Of a stretch of DNA of 64,000 nucleotides, positions 42,151 through 50,824 are shown piece by piece (position 1 is the stretch's first letter; every line of letters starts with the position of its first letter). The notes under the pieces are model-generated. The model saw only the letters and a list, made by a program, of their open reading frames with translations. It made no database searches and had not been told where the DNA came from. Both the position numbers and the translations under genes were made by a program. This DNA is from JAKAWQ01 sp963840545 (GTDB taxonomy: Bacteria; Pseudomonadota; Alphaproteobacteria; Acetobacterales; Acetobacteraceae), in the NCBI GenBank assembly GCA_963840545.1, contig CAWIZE010000015.1, forward strand, positions 58,652 through 122,651, given 5' to 3'.

Positions 42151-43020
42151 TCACCCTACGCTCGCTTGAGCGAGCGTAGCCGGATCGAGCCCGAGAAGGA
42201 ACAGACCCCCGGCGTCGGCGGCGGCGATGGTCGCCGGGCGATCCACGATCAGCGTGCCGCCGGCCTCGAACGCAACCCCGCTGAGCCCCGCTTCGGTTGC
42301 CAGCCGGATCGTCTCCGGCCCCAGCGTCGGCAGGTCCAGCCGCCGGTCCTGCCCCGGCTTCACCAGCTTCACCAGCACGCCGCCGGGCCCCGGGCGGGCA
42401 AGCCCGGCCGCCCGCGCCAGCATCGCATCGGTGCCCTCCGCCGCCTCGACCGCCAGCACCATCCCCTGCTGCACCACGCACCCCTGCCCCACATCCACGC
42501 TGCCAAGCGCGCGCGCGACAGTGACGCCGCGCTCGATATCGGCCATCGCCGCGGCATCGGGCGCGGCCCGGGAGAGCAGGCCGGCCGGCCCGACCGCTTC
42601 GTGCAGCACCACCTCCACCCCGAGAACCGCGAACCCCTCCTCGCCCAGCACCCGCACGATGGCCGAGAGCAGCCCGTCGTCCCCGGCGAAGGCGGTCCGG
42701 CCGATCCGGCCGAGCAGCCGCGCGGCCAGTGCGTCGGGCCTGAGATCGAGCAGGGACGGCCGGCGCACCGAACCCACCATCACCAGCTCGCGGCAGGCAT
42801 TGGCCCGCAGCAGATCGCGAATGCGCCCCGCCGCGCCAACCCGGGCGAAGGCGTGCGGGTAGGGCGCCAGCACCGCCGGATCGGCGAACCCTTCGAGCCC
42901 GACCACGAACACGCCGCGGCCGGCCGCCCGTGCCGCGGCGGCGACCCGTCCCGGCAGGGTCCCGCCGCCGGCGAGGATGCCGAGACTTTCCGCCCGACGG
43001 CTCTCCGCTCGCCCGTCCAT
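42151..43020 (-). CDS. lpxI: LpxI, UDP-2,3-diacylglucosamine pyrophosphatase
   Basis: A 289-residue protein (ATG start; a GTG lies one codon earlier) of the LpxI/DUF1009 family, which replaces LpxH in alphaproteobacteria and hydrolyses UDP-2,3-diacylglucosamine in lipid A synthesis. N-terminal domain: LGILAGGGTLPGRVAAAARA. C-terminal domain: GCVVQQGMVLAVEAAEGTDAML, GGVLVKLVKPGQDRRLDLPTLGPET (in parts) and FEAGGTLIVDR. It follows lpxA, as expected for the lpxD-fabZ-lpxA-lpxI order, although here with a gap of about 460 bases. Confidence 0.92.
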   Translation of the reverse strand: MDGRAESRRAESLGILAGGGTLPGRVAAAARAAGRGVFVVGLEGFADPAVLAPYPHAFARVGAAGRIRDLLRANACRELVMVGSVRRPSLLDLRPDALAARLLGRIGRTAFAGDDGLLSAIVRVLGEEGFAVLGVEVVLHEAVGPAGLLSRAAPDAAAMADIERGVTVARALGSVDVGQGCVVQQGMVLAVEAAEGTDAMLARAAGLARPGPGGVLVKLVKPGQDRRLDLPTLGPETIRLATEAGLSGVAFEAGGTLIVDRPATIAAADAGGLFLLGLDPATLAQASVG

Positions 43021-43206
43021 CACGCGCGCGCGGCGCGCACGCCGAGCGCCTCAGCCCGCCGCAACATGCCGCGTACACTCCGCCACGCCTTACGTTTCAT
43101 TGCGCGACGCATCATTCGTGCCGCTTCGCGTCCCGAAGCTGTTTCCGGTTGCCGCGATCGCGTCAATTGCGGCATAAATTTGAAGATTTCCAGAGGATCC
43201 TTCAGC

Positions 43207-43467
43207 TTGCCGAAATTCCCCGCTGCCCGGCATCTCGGACTGGCCCACGAGCCGGAGCCGGCCGTTCCTGCCTCCCCCGCGGCAAGCGTCGGCGGGATCG
43301 CCCAGTGCCTCCGGATGCTCGCCCAAGAAGCGGCCTCGCTCGGTCTCCCCGGTACCGTCTGGGCGCTCTGGGTGGCGATCGCGATTTCCGAGCATGAGGC
43401 CGCCCAGGCGTCGCGGCCGTTCGCCGCCATGGAGCCGATCCACCCAAGCGTTCCTTCGGTGAATTGA
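43207..43467 (+). CDS. Possible small protein of unknown function between lpxI and lpxA
   Basis: An 86-residue frame opposite to the lpx genes, with a TTG start and a GAGGA element 11 bases upstream in an A+T-rich leader. The middle, IAQCLRMLAQEAASLGLPGT and VWALWVAIAISEHEAAQA, looks like two plausible helices with normal GC-rich third positions. It would explain the unusual gap in an otherwise tight operon. No family was recognised, and it may be an artefact. Confidence 0.35.
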   Translation: MPKFPAARHLGLAHEPEPAVPASPAASVGGIAQCLRMLAQEAASLGLPGTVWALWVAIAISEHEAAQASRPFAAMEPIHPSVPSVN

Positions 43468-43482
43468 ACCGCCGCCCCACGC

Positions 43483-44343
43483 TCAGCCGGCGGCATCCTC
43501 GCCGTCCCAGCGCAGGCTTGCGCGGATCAGGCCGCGGTGAGTCGGCGCGTCGATGAAGGCCATGATCTCGCGCACCAACGTATCTTCGCCGTAGCGGAGG
43601 CGGGTTTCCGCCAGGCGTTCCGCGAACATCCCCTCGTCGCGGAAGAGGGAGCGATAGACCGCCCTGAGCTTGTGCACCGTCGCGCCGCCGAAGCCGCGCC
43701 GCCGCAGCCCGACCACGTTCAGCCCGACCAGTCGCCCGCGATTGCCGATCACCGCGCCGAACGGGATGACATCCCCGCCGACGCCCGTGGCGCCGCCGAT
43801 GATCGCCCCGCGGCCGATCCGCACATACTGGTGCAGCGCGGCAACGCCGCCGATCACCGCCTGGTCGGCGATGTGCACGTGCCCGCCCATGACGACATTG
43901 TTCGCGATGATGACGTTGTTGCCGATCTGGCAATCGTGCGCCACGTGCGCAACCGCCATCACCAGGCAATCCGCCCCGACGCGCGTGACGCCGGTCCCGG
44001 TCACGGTCCCACGGTGGATCGTGCAATGCTCGCGGATCTGCGTGCGCGGCCCGATCTCGCATTCCGTCGGCTCGCCGCGATATTTGAGATCCTGCGGGGC
44101 GAGGCCCACGGTGCAGAAGGGATAGAGCTCGGCCTCGGCGCCGATCCGCGTATGGCCGTCGACCACCACGTGGGCATGGAGCCGCGCCCCGCGCTCGATC
44201 ACGACGTCGGGGCCGATCTGGCACCAGGGGCCAATGGAAGCACCGGGCTCGATCACCGCCCGCGGCGAAACCAGCGCGCTCGGATGGATATCGCCCTGCC
44301 GCCGCAACGCCTGCCGCAGTGGTTCTACGTTCGGCTCGAGCAT
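43483..44343 (-). CDS. lpxA: LpxA, UDP-N-acetylglucosamine acyltransferase
   Basis: A 286-residue left-handed beta-helix acyltransferase that adds the first hydroxyacyl chain in lipid A synthesis. The hexapeptide repeats run from IHPSALVSPRAVIEPGASIG onward; the catalytic histidine is in VMAVAHVAHDCQIGNNV, and GLAPQDLKYRGEPTECEIGP is the typical LpxA loop. The C-terminal helical domain starts near LVGLNVVGLRRRGF. The start chosen (MLEPNVEPLRQAL) has a CGAGG site; an ATG at 44370 would add nine residues. Confidence 0.93.
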   Translation of the reverse strand: MLEPNVEPLRQALRRQGDIHPSALVSPRAVIEPGASIGPWCQIGPDVVIERGARLHAHVVVDGHTRIGAEAELYPFCTVGLAPQDLKYRGEPTECEIGPRTQIREHCTIHRGTVTGTGVTRVGADCLVMAVAHVAHDCQIGNNVIIANNVVMGGHVHIADQAVIGGVAALHQYVRIGRGAIIGGATGVGGDVIPFGAVIGNRGRLVGLNVVGLRRRGFGGATVHKLRAVYRSLFRDEGMFAERLAETRLRYGEDTLVREIMAFIDAPTHRGLIRASLRWDGEDAAG

Positions 44344-44630
44344 GTCAGGTGCCTCGGGCAAGCGGTCCATCGGCAATCAGGCTTTCGCGGGGTTGTAAGA
44401 GAGTTGCGGGCAGACCAAGGCGAAAGTTCGGCGACGATGCTGGGCAATCGCGCTTCCCCCAAGTCAATGATTGTTGCCCGATGTTGCACCCGCGCGGCGC
44501 GTTACACACCGGCGGCGCGATCGCTCCGCGCCGCCCGGGGGCCCGGATCATGATCGCGTCCGCCCGGGCTTCGTCGCGGGCTTCGGCCGGCCTCGCCGAC
44601 CGCCGTGGCGGACTCGGAGCGCGCTCGTGC

Positions 44631-44649
44631 CAGCTTTCATAGAAAGCTG
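44631..44649. other. Short perfect hairpin in the fabZ-lpxA spacer
   Basis: cagctttc-ata-gaaagctg, an 8-bp perfect stem with a 3-base loop. No T-run follows on either strand. It lies 20 bases from the larger inverted repeat in the same unusual spacer. Confidence 0.5.
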
Positions 44650-44669
44650 ACACGTCGGCGTTCGTCCAA

Positions 44670-44735
44670 GCGCCCGATTGACGCGGCGTTTCGTGATCGC
44701 AACGCGGGTGACGAAACGCCGCGTCAATCGGGCGC
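44670..44735. repeat. 25-bp perfect inverted repeat between fabZ and lpxA
   Basis: The arm at 44670-44694 (gcgcccgattgacgcggcg...) is the exact reverse complement of 44711-44735, with a 16-base loop. The right arm ends on the last base of the fabZ stop codon. It sits in a 390-base spacer where these genes usually overlap or nearly touch. The rest of the spacer holds a second small hairpin and no convincing gene. Possible roles are a strong mRNA stem, a transcription stop, or the ends of a small mobile element; none has a T-run or flanking duplication in support. Confidence 0.85.
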
Positions 44736-45256
44736 TAGAATTTGCGCGACGGCAGCTCGGCCGGATTGATGATCATCGCGGCGTAGGAGGCCTCCGCCAC
44801 GACCTGCCCGTCAACCATCGCGACGCCCGTGAATTTCCACACATTGCCGCGCTGGCGCTCCTTCACCACCCGGATGCGCAGCTGATCGCCCGGCGTGACC
44901 GGGCGGCGGAACTTCGCGTTGTCGATGAACATGAAGTAGACGACCTTGCCTTCCGCGTGCTCGCCGAGCGTCTCGAGCACCAGCGCCGCCGAGGTCTGGG
45001 CCATGCTCTCGATGAGCATCACGCCCGGCACCACCGGGTGGCCCGGGAAATGACCCTGGAAGTAGGGCTCGTTCATCGTAACGTTCTTGATGCCGATCGC
45101 CGAATGGCCCCGCACCACATCGATGATGCGGTCGACCATCAGCATCGGATAGCGATGCGGAAGCAATTTCTGAAGGCGCTCGATGTCGATTTTGTAGCCG
45201 CCTTCAGCGCCGCGATGCTCGACGGCGCCGTTCTTGCGCGTAACCGCTACGTCCAT
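44735..45256 (-). CDS. fabZ: FabZ, (3R)-hydroxyacyl-ACP dehydratase
   Basis: A 173-residue hot-dog fold dehydratase of fatty acid synthesis. Signature: LLPHRYPMLMVDRIIDV, and FQGHFPGHPVVPGVMLIESMAQT with catalytic histidine and the downstream glutamate. The first 20 residues are an extension not needed for activity. Its ATG abuts the lpxD stop directly, while an inverted repeat begins at its own stop codon. The position between lpxD and lpxA balances hydroxyacyl-ACP use between membrane phospholipid and lipid A. Confidence 0.95.
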   Translation of the reverse strand: MDVAVTRKNGAVEHRGAEGGYKIDIERLQKLLPHRYPMLMVDRIIDVVRGHSAIGIKNVTMNEPYFQGHFPGHPVVPGVMLIESMAQTSAALVLETLGEHAEGKVVYFMFIDNAKFRRPVTPGDQLRIRVVKERQRGNVWKFTGVAMVDGQVVAEASYAAMIINPAELPSRKF

Positions 45257-46324
45257 TCAGCTCGTTTTCCTGCCCCTGTGCCGGCCTGTCGGCTGTTCCC
45301 CTCGCGCCAGCCGCCGGAGGACGGCGATCTGGCGAAAGAATGTGCGCACCGGCTCCGCCGGACTGCCCACCACCTCGGCTCCGGCTGCAACGTCGGCCAT
45401 GACACCGGCCTGTGCTCCGAGTCGCGCCTTCCGTCCGATGCGCAGGTGACCGACGAGGCCCGCTTGCCCGCCGATCATCACGAAGTCCTCGACGATCGTC
45501 GAGCCGGAGATGCCGGCCTGCGATACGATGACGCAGAGCCGACCGATCCGGACGTTGTGCCCGATCTGGACCAGGTTGTCGAGCCGCGTACCGGCGCCGA
45601 TCACGGTATCCTGCACCGAGCCGCGATCGATCGTGGTGTTGGCGCCGACCTCGACATCGTGCTCCAGCACCACCCTGCCGAGCTGCGGCACGCTCAGGAA
45701 GCCCTCGTCGGTGATGGCGAATCCGAAGCCGTCCTGACCGATTCGCGCCCCCGGATAGAGCCTCACCCGCGCGTCCAGGATGGCGTGGCTGACGCTCGCC
45801 AGGGCGCCGATGCGGCAGTCGGGCCCGATCGCGACGCCCTCGCCAATCACCGCACCTGGCCCGATCCGGCTCCGCGGGCCGATCTCGGCCCGGGCGCCGA
45901 TAACGGCGAGCGGCCCGACCTCCGCGGAGGGATCGACCACCGCCCCCTCCCCCACCACGGCGCTCGGATGGATCCCCGGCCGGAGCGGCGCCGGCGGATG
46001 GAACAGGGCGGCCACCCGCGCCCAACCCGGATAGGGCTCGGCGGTCACGATCGCGGCGGTGGCGGGCGGCACGCGCGGCGCGAGGTCCGGGTGAACGATC
46101 ACCGCGCCCGCCCCCGTCCGCTCGAGGACGTCAAGGTACCGGCGATTGTCGAGGAAGCTCACCTCTCCCGGGCCGGCGGTCTGCAGCGGCGCGACCCCGT
46201 GGAGCAGCCGCTCGGCCGCCGCCGCCCGCCCGCCCGCTTCCCGGGCCACGGCGCTGAGCGCGTGCGGCCCGGAGCGCGCGTAGAACCTTGGATCGCCCGC
46301 GCCCCCTGGGACCGCGCCCGGCAT
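45257..46324 (-). CDS. lpxD: LpxD, UDP-3-O-acylglucosamine N-acyltransferase
   Basis: A 355-residue enzyme adding the N-linked acyl chain in lipid A synthesis. An N-terminal uridine-binding domain (LQTAGPGEVSFLDNRRYLDVL) is followed by a left-handed beta-helix of hexapeptide repeats, with YPGARIGQDGFGFAITDEGF, the catalytic histidine in LVQIGHNVRIG, and FVMIGGQAGLVGHLRIG. C-terminal helix: RTFFRQIAVLRRL. It begins three bases after the skp-like gene ends. Confidence 0.95.
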   Translation of the reverse strand: MPGAVPGGAGDPRFYARSGPHALSAVAREAGGRAAAAERLLHGVAPLQTAGPGEVSFLDNRRYLDVLERTGAGAVIVHPDLAPRVPPATAAIVTAEPYPGWARVAALFHPPAPLRPGIHPSAVVGEGAVVDPSAEVGPLAVIGARAEIGPRSRIGPGAVIGEGVAIGPDCRIGALASVSHAILDARVRLYPGARIGQDGFGFAITDEGFLSVPQLGRVVLEHDVEVGANTTIDRGSVQDTVIGAGTRLDNLVQIGHNVRIGRLCVIVSQAGISGSTIVEDFVMIGGQAGLVGHLRIGRKARLGAQAGVMADVAAGAEVVGSPAEPVRTFFRQIAVLRRLARGEQPTGRHRGRKTS

Positions 46325-46327
46325 CCG

Positions 46328-47272
46328 TCAAGGCTTCGACGCACCACCGGCCGGTGCCGGGGGCAGCGGAAGCGGCGCCGCCCCGCCCGCCACGGCACCG
46401 TGCCCCGCCCCGACCGGCATCGCCCCCACGGGCATTGCACCGACCGGCATCGCCCCCACGGGCATTGCACCGTCCGGCATCGCGCCCACGGGCATTGCAC
46501 CGTCCGGCGGGACGGTCACCGAGGGAAGCCTCAGGTTGAGGTTCTTCGCCACCTCGTCGGTGATGTCGAACGCGTTCATGTTGAGCGCCACCTGCTCACG
46601 ATGCAGCACCAGGTTCATGCCGTGACTTTCGGCGACCTGGCGGATGACCGCGATCAGCATGCGATTGACCTCGCCGATCGCGACCTGGGCCGCCTCCTGG
46701 ATCTGCTGGTTGCGCCCCGAGAACGTCTTCTGGGCGTTGGTGATGCGGTCCTGGAGCGCGGCCTCGCGGGCGCGGATCTGCTCCGGCGAGAGCTTGGGCC
46801 GGTCATGCGCCAGGGCCTCCTGCATCTGCCGCCACACCGCCTGTTCCTTGATCGCGTCCTGGTTGAGCGCCTCGCGCCGCGCGTTGATGACTTTCTGCAC
46901 CGCCTGCACCGCGTTCGACTGGCGATAGACGTCCGGCACGCTCAGGACGCCCATCACCGCGGCCGGCGGCGACGGCGCCTTCGGCAAGGCCGGGAGCTGC
47001 GGGATCGCCGGCGGCGCGGCGGAAGCCGCGGCCTGGAGCGGCGCCGGCGCGGGCGCTGGCGCCGGACGGGCCGGGACCGGCACGGCGGCCGGGTGCTGGC
47101 CCGGAATGAACCATCCCGGGCCTTGCTGCGGCGCAGCCTGAGCAAGCTGCGTCTGGGCCAGTTGCGTTTGGGCCGGTTGCGTTTGGGCCAGTTGCGTTTG
47201 AGCCACGCCCGCTCGGGGCAACAGCGGCGAAACCGCCAGGCCGGCGGCGACGATCAGAGAAAAGATGCGCAC
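46328..47272 (-). CDS. skp: Skp/OmpH-family periplasmic chaperone with repeat-rich extensions
   Basis: A 314-residue Skp-like protein, nearly twice the usual ~170. A signal peptide (RIFSLIVAAGLAVSPLLP) is followed by an AQTQLAQTQ repeat and a Pro/Ala-rich linker to about residue 105. The OmpH core runs from MGVLSVPDVYRQSNAVQAVQ through a long helical hairpin to MNLVLHREQVALNMNAFDIT. The tail is a (G-A-M-P-V/D) pentapeptide array encoded by 15/30-bp DNA repeats at 46400-46510. The GTG start shares one base with the bamA stop. Skp guards unfolded outer-membrane proteins on the way to BamA, matching the neighbours. Confidence 0.85.
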   Translation of the reverse strand: MRIFSLIVAAGLAVSPLLPRAGVAQTQLAQTQPAQTQLAQTQLAQAAPQQGPGWFIPGQHPAAVPVPARPAPAPAPAPLQAAASAAPPAIPQLPALPKAPSPPAAVMGVLSVPDVYRQSNAVQAVQKVINARREALNQDAIKEQAVWRQMQEALAHDRPKLSPEQIRAREAALQDRITNAQKTFSGRNQQIQEAAQVAIGEVNRMLIAVIRQVAESHGMNLVLHREQVALNMNAFDITDEVAKNLNLRLPSVTVPPDGAMPVGAMPDGAMPVGAMPVGAMPVGAMPVGAGHGAVAGGAAPLPLPPAPAGGASKP

Positions 47273-49626
47273 TAGAACCTCGTGCCGAAACCGAAGCGGA
47301 AGAGTTGGGTTTGATCGAGCGGCTCTTTCTTGACCGCCCAGCCGAGATCGATGCTGAGCAGCCCGAGCGGCGAATCCCAGGAGACGCCGAAGCCCGTGCC
47401 GATCCGCGGCGCGGTGAAGTCGTAGATCGGGCCGTTGTTCTCCTTGAAACCGTAGTCCGACCCGATGTCCACGAAGACGCGTCCGGAGAGGCCGAGGTCC
47501 GGGTTCACCGGCAACGGAAACCTGAGCTCCGAGGACTGCGTCCAGAGGAAGCGCCCGCCGAGGCTGTCGCCGGTCGCGATGTCGTGCGGCCCCACGCCGC
47601 CATCCTCGAAGCCGCGCAGATTGGCGCCGCCGAGATAGAAATTGTCGAGGATCGACTGCTCGTGCGCGATCGGGATGAGCCAGCCCGTGCTCCCCGTGAA
47701 CGCCAGCCCCCAGCCCTGGCCGAACAGTCCCTCGAGCGGGATGTAGTAGGCGGCGTCGCCGCGCAGGCGGAGAAAATCGGCATTGCCGCCGAGCCCCGCA
47801 TAGTCGGTCCCGCCGCGGACGACGAAGCCGCGGGTCGGATCGATCTTGCTGTCGCGCCAGTCGAAGACCAGCGTCTGGCCGACCTGCGAAAGCACGTTGG
47901 TCCCGCCATCGGCGAAGATGTACGGGCTCGCCGTGCTCGCGATGTTGACGATATCGCGGCTGACCAGCGAGTAGCTCCACTCCTGCGAGACGTGATCGTT
48001 GAAGTTGTAGCCCATCCTGGTCGTGAAGCCGAGCCGGTTCTCGCTGTATTCGGCGATGCTCTGGTTGTTGTTGGTGATGTCGTAGACGTCGACGCCGGCG
48101 AGCAGGTTGCGGCCGAGGAAATAGGGATTGACCACGGAAAGGTCGAGCGAGCTCTCCCGCTGCGCCAGGATGCCGTTGATGCCGGCATTGATCCCGCTGC
48201 CGACGATGTTGTTCTCCTGGAGGCCGACATTGAGCAGGGCGCCGATGTCGGTCGAGTAGCCGCCGCCGAGGGTGAGCTGGCCGGTCGCCTTCTCGGTCAC
48301 GGCAGCGTTGACGATCACCCGGTCCGGCGACGAGCCCGGCGCGGTGGTGATGTTGACGTTGCTGAAGTAGTTGAGGTCTTTCAGCTTCTGCTGCGTCCGC
48401 TGGATCGAGCCGGCATTGAACGCGTCGCCCTCGGCCAGGTTGAACTGACGCCGGATCACCTGGTCCTGGGTGCGGGTGTTGCCGCTGATGTCGATGCGCT
48501 GGATATAGACGCGCGGCCCCTCGACGACATCGAAGACCAGCCCGATGGTATGGTTCTTCGCGTCGCGCGTGGGCAGGGGGTGGACCTCGGCAAAGGCATA
48601 GCCGCCGTTCTGCAGCTTGTCCGAGATCGCCTGCACCGAGCGCTGGACCGCGTCGCCGTCGTACCAGTCGCCCTTGCCGATCGCCAGCAGCGGCTCGAGC
48701 GACGCCCCGGACACTTTCGGCAGGTGCGAGACCACCGCGACCGAGCTCACGCGGTAGCGGCTGCCCTCGCTCAGCACGAAGGTGACGATGAAGGAGCGGT
48801 GGTCCGGGGAGAGCTCGGCCTGGACGTGCGTCACCCGGAAATCGACATAGCCGTTGCGCAGATAGAAGCGGCGCAGCAGCTCTTCGTCGTAGCGGACGCG
48901 CTCGGGGTTATAGCTGTCCGAGTTGCTGAAGAACCGCCACCATGCCTCCTCGCGCGAGCTGATCACGGTCGCCAGCGTCGCGGCGCCGAAGACATGGTTG
49001 CCGACATAGACGATGCGGCTGATGAAGGTCGCCGGCCCGTCATTGATCTCGAAGACCACGTTGACCCGGTTCTCCGGCAGCTTGATGATCTTGGGCACCA
49101 CCGTGGCCGCGTAGTAGCCCTTCTGCGCATAGAGCCCGAGGATCTTCTCGCGGTCCGCTTCCGCCGCCTCCGCGGTGAACACCGCGCGCGGGCGGAGCGT
49201 GACCGCGGCGGTCAGATCCTTGTCGGTGAGCTCGTGGTTCCCCTCGAAGGCGACCTCGTTCACCACCGGGTTCTCGGCCACCGTCACGAGCAGGGTGCTG
49301 CCCTGGCGGGCGAGCTTTACGTCACTGAACAGGCCGGTTGCGTAAAGCGTCTTGAGGCTGCGGTCCATCAGGCTCGGGTCGAACGGATCGCCAGGCTGGA
49401 GCAGCATGTACGAGAGGATGGTGCTCGCGTCGATCCGCCGGTTCCCCTCGACCTGGATCGCCGCGATCCGGCCCCCGGTCGCGGACGCAGCCGGAGCGGC
49501 CGGCGCCTGGGCCTCGACGCGCGGCAGCGGCAGCATCAGGCAGAACGCAACCGCGAGACAGGCTGTGGCGATGCGACGCAAGCGGCGAATTCTCCGATGG
49601 CCGCTGGTCAGGCGGGGATGAGACAC
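47272..49626 (-). CDS. bamA: BamA, outer-membrane protein assembly factor
   Basis: A 784-residue Omp85 protein. A signal peptide (ACLAVAFCLMLPLPRVEAQA) precedes five POTRA domains beginning at IAAIQVEGNRRIDASTILSYM, and the C-terminal half is a 16-stranded beta-barrel ending in phenylalanine (LFRFGFGTRF), the outer-membrane insertion signal. The conserved loop motif appears as GTNVLSQVGQTLVFDWRDS and FRLRGD-type VRGGTDY. The start is a GTG. It inserts beta-barrel proteins into the outer membrane. It lies between rseP and skp in the canonical order, 103 bases from rseP. Confidence 0.95.
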   Translation of the reverse strand: MSHPRLTSGHRRIRRLRRIATACLAVAFCLMLPLPRVEAQAPAAPAASATGGRIAAIQVEGNRRIDASTILSYMLLQPGDPFDPSLMDRSLKTLYATGLFSDVKLARQGSTLLVTVAENPVVNEVAFEGNHELTDKDLTAAVTLRPRAVFTAEAAEADREKILGLYAQKGYYAATVVPKIIKLPENRVNVVFEINDGPATFISRIVYVGNHVFGAATLATVISSREEAWWRFFSNSDSYNPERVRYDEELLRRFYLRNGYVDFRVTHVQAELSPDHRSFIVTFVLSEGSRYRVSSVAVVSHLPKVSGASLEPLLAIGKGDWYDGDAVQRSVQAISDKLQNGGYAFAEVHPLPTRDAKNHTIGLVFDVVEGPRVYIQRIDISGNTRTQDQVIRRQFNLAEGDAFNAGSIQRTQQKLKDLNYFSNVNITTAPGSSPDRVIVNAAVTEKATGQLTLGGGYSTDIGALLNVGLQENNIVGSGINAGINGILAQRESSLDLSVVNPYFLGRNLLAGVDVYDITNNNQSIAEYSENRLGFTTRMGYNFNDHVSQEWSYSLVSRDIVNIASTASPYIFADGGTNVLSQVGQTLVFDWRDSKIDPTRGFVVRGGTDYAGLGGNADFLRLRGDAAYYIPLEGLFGQGWGLAFTGSTGWLIPIAHEQSILDNFYLGGANLRGFEDGGVGPHDIATGDSLGGRFLWTQSSELRFPLPVNPDLGLSGRVFVDIGSDYGFKENNGPIYDFTAPRIGTGFGVSWDSPLGLLSIDLGWAVKKEPLDQTQLFRFGFGTRF

Positions 49627-49729
49627 GGGGCGGCGGTGGTCAGAGGAAGCGGGTCCAGAGGATGGGGGCCGAGAGAATAGGCACGTGCCCGGCCGCCCGC
49701 CAACCCGCGGTCCACCGCGTCGGCGTCGT

Positions 49730-50824
49730 TCACAGGCTCCTCACCCAGCGGACCATGCCGAGATGCGCAAGATCGTTCCAGGTGGCGAACACGAAGACGC
49801 AGACCAGCAGCGCGAGGCCCGCGCGCAGCCCGATCTCCTGCGCACGCGCGGAGAGCGGCCGGCCATGGACCGCCTCGGCGAGGAAGAAAAGCAGGTGGCC
49901 GCCGTCGAGAACGGGAATCGGCAGGAGGTTGATCAACCCGAGATTGATCGAGAGCACCGCGATGAACGAGACGAAGCTGGCGATCCCGAGCGCCGCGACC
50001 TGACCCGAAAGCTCGGCGATCCGGAGCGGGCCGCCGAGCTCTGCGGAACCGTGCCGCGTGGTGATGATCTGCCACACGCCGTTGAGCGTGGCGCCGCCCA
50101 CGCTCACGCTCTCGCCGAGCGCCGCGGCGATCGCCGCTTCCGGCGCGAGCCGCTGGAACGACGCCGTATCGCCGCTGATGCCGAGCACGCCGTGCTCCGT
50201 GCCACCCACGCGCGCCGCGCCGGTATGGACGGCGAGGCTGATCGTCCGCCCGCCGCGCACCACCGAGAGCGTGAGGTTCCGGTCGGGCCGGGTTTCGATC
50301 AGGCGCTGGATATCGGCGAAGCTCCGGACCGGCGCCGCGTCGATCGCGACGATGTGATCGCCGGGGCGAAGCCCGGCCGAGGCGGCCGCGCTGCCCGCCA
50401 CGACCGTGTTGACGACCGGCATCACCACCGGCCGTCCGGCGGTCGCGAACAGCACCGCGAAGAGCAGGACGGCGAGCACGAAGTTCGCCAGCGGTCCGGC
50501 GGCGACGACGATCGCCCGCGCGCCGATGGGCTTCTCTTGGAAGGCGCGGCCCGGGATCCAGCGCGCGCGCTCCTCCGCGCTCACCGTCTCGAGCGGCTCC
50601 TGGCCGTGCAGCTTGACGTAGCCGCCGAGCGGCAGCACCGCCAGCCGCCATTCGGTGCCCTGGCGGTCGCGCCAGGTCGCGAGCGAACGGCCGAAGCCGA
50701 TCGAGAACGCCTCGACATGCACGCCGCAGAGCCTGGCCGCGAGGTAGTGGCCGAACTCGTGCACCGAGACGAGGATCCCAAGGACGACCAGGAACGAGAC
50801 GATTGTGCGGGCGAGATCGATCAT
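49730..50824 (-). CDS. rseP: RseP, site-2 intramembrane metalloprotease
   Basis: A 364-residue membrane protease that cleaves anti-sigma factors and signal peptide remnants. Zinc motif HEFGH at residues 22-26, third ligand in the NLLPIPVLDGGHLLFF motif, and one PDZ domain (about residues 120-200, AGLRPGDHIVAIDAAPVRSF). Four transmembrane segments. Most proteobacterial RseP have two PDZ domains (about 450 residues), whereas this single-PDZ length is the alphaproteobacterial type. The ATG overlaps the dxr stop by four bases. Confidence 0.94.
   Translation of the reverse strand: MIDLARTIVSFLVVLGILVSVHEFGHYLAARLCGVHVEAFSIGFGRSLATWRDRQGTEWRLAVLPLGGYVKLHGQEPLETVSAEERARWIPGRAFQEKPIGARAIVVAAGPLANFVLAVLLFAVLFATAGRPVVMPVVNTVVAGSAAASAGLRPGDHIVAIDAAPVRSFADIQRLIETRPDRNLTLSVVRGGRTISLAVHTGAARVGGTEHGVLGISGDTASFQRLAPEAAIAAALGESVSVGGATLNGVWQIITTRHGSAELGGPLRIAELSGQVAALGIASFVSFIAVLSINLGLINLLPIPVLDGGHLLFFLAEAVHGRPLSARAQEIGLRAGLALLVCVFVFATWNDLAHLGMVRWVRSL

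Noticed and set aside
46400..46510. 30-bp repeats in the skp-like gene as a CRISPR array
   Set aside because: No spacers; the units are contiguous multiples of 15 bp inside the reading frame.
44678..47275. 865-codon plus-strand frame opposite fabZ-lpxD-skp
   Set aside because: Antisense of three well-supported genes; His/Arg/Asp-rich and without any motif.
47305..49680. 791-codon plus-strand frame opposite bamA
   Set aside because: Translation is Asp/Arg/Glu/Ala-rich and mirrors bamA codons; bamA has signal peptide, POTRA and barrel features.
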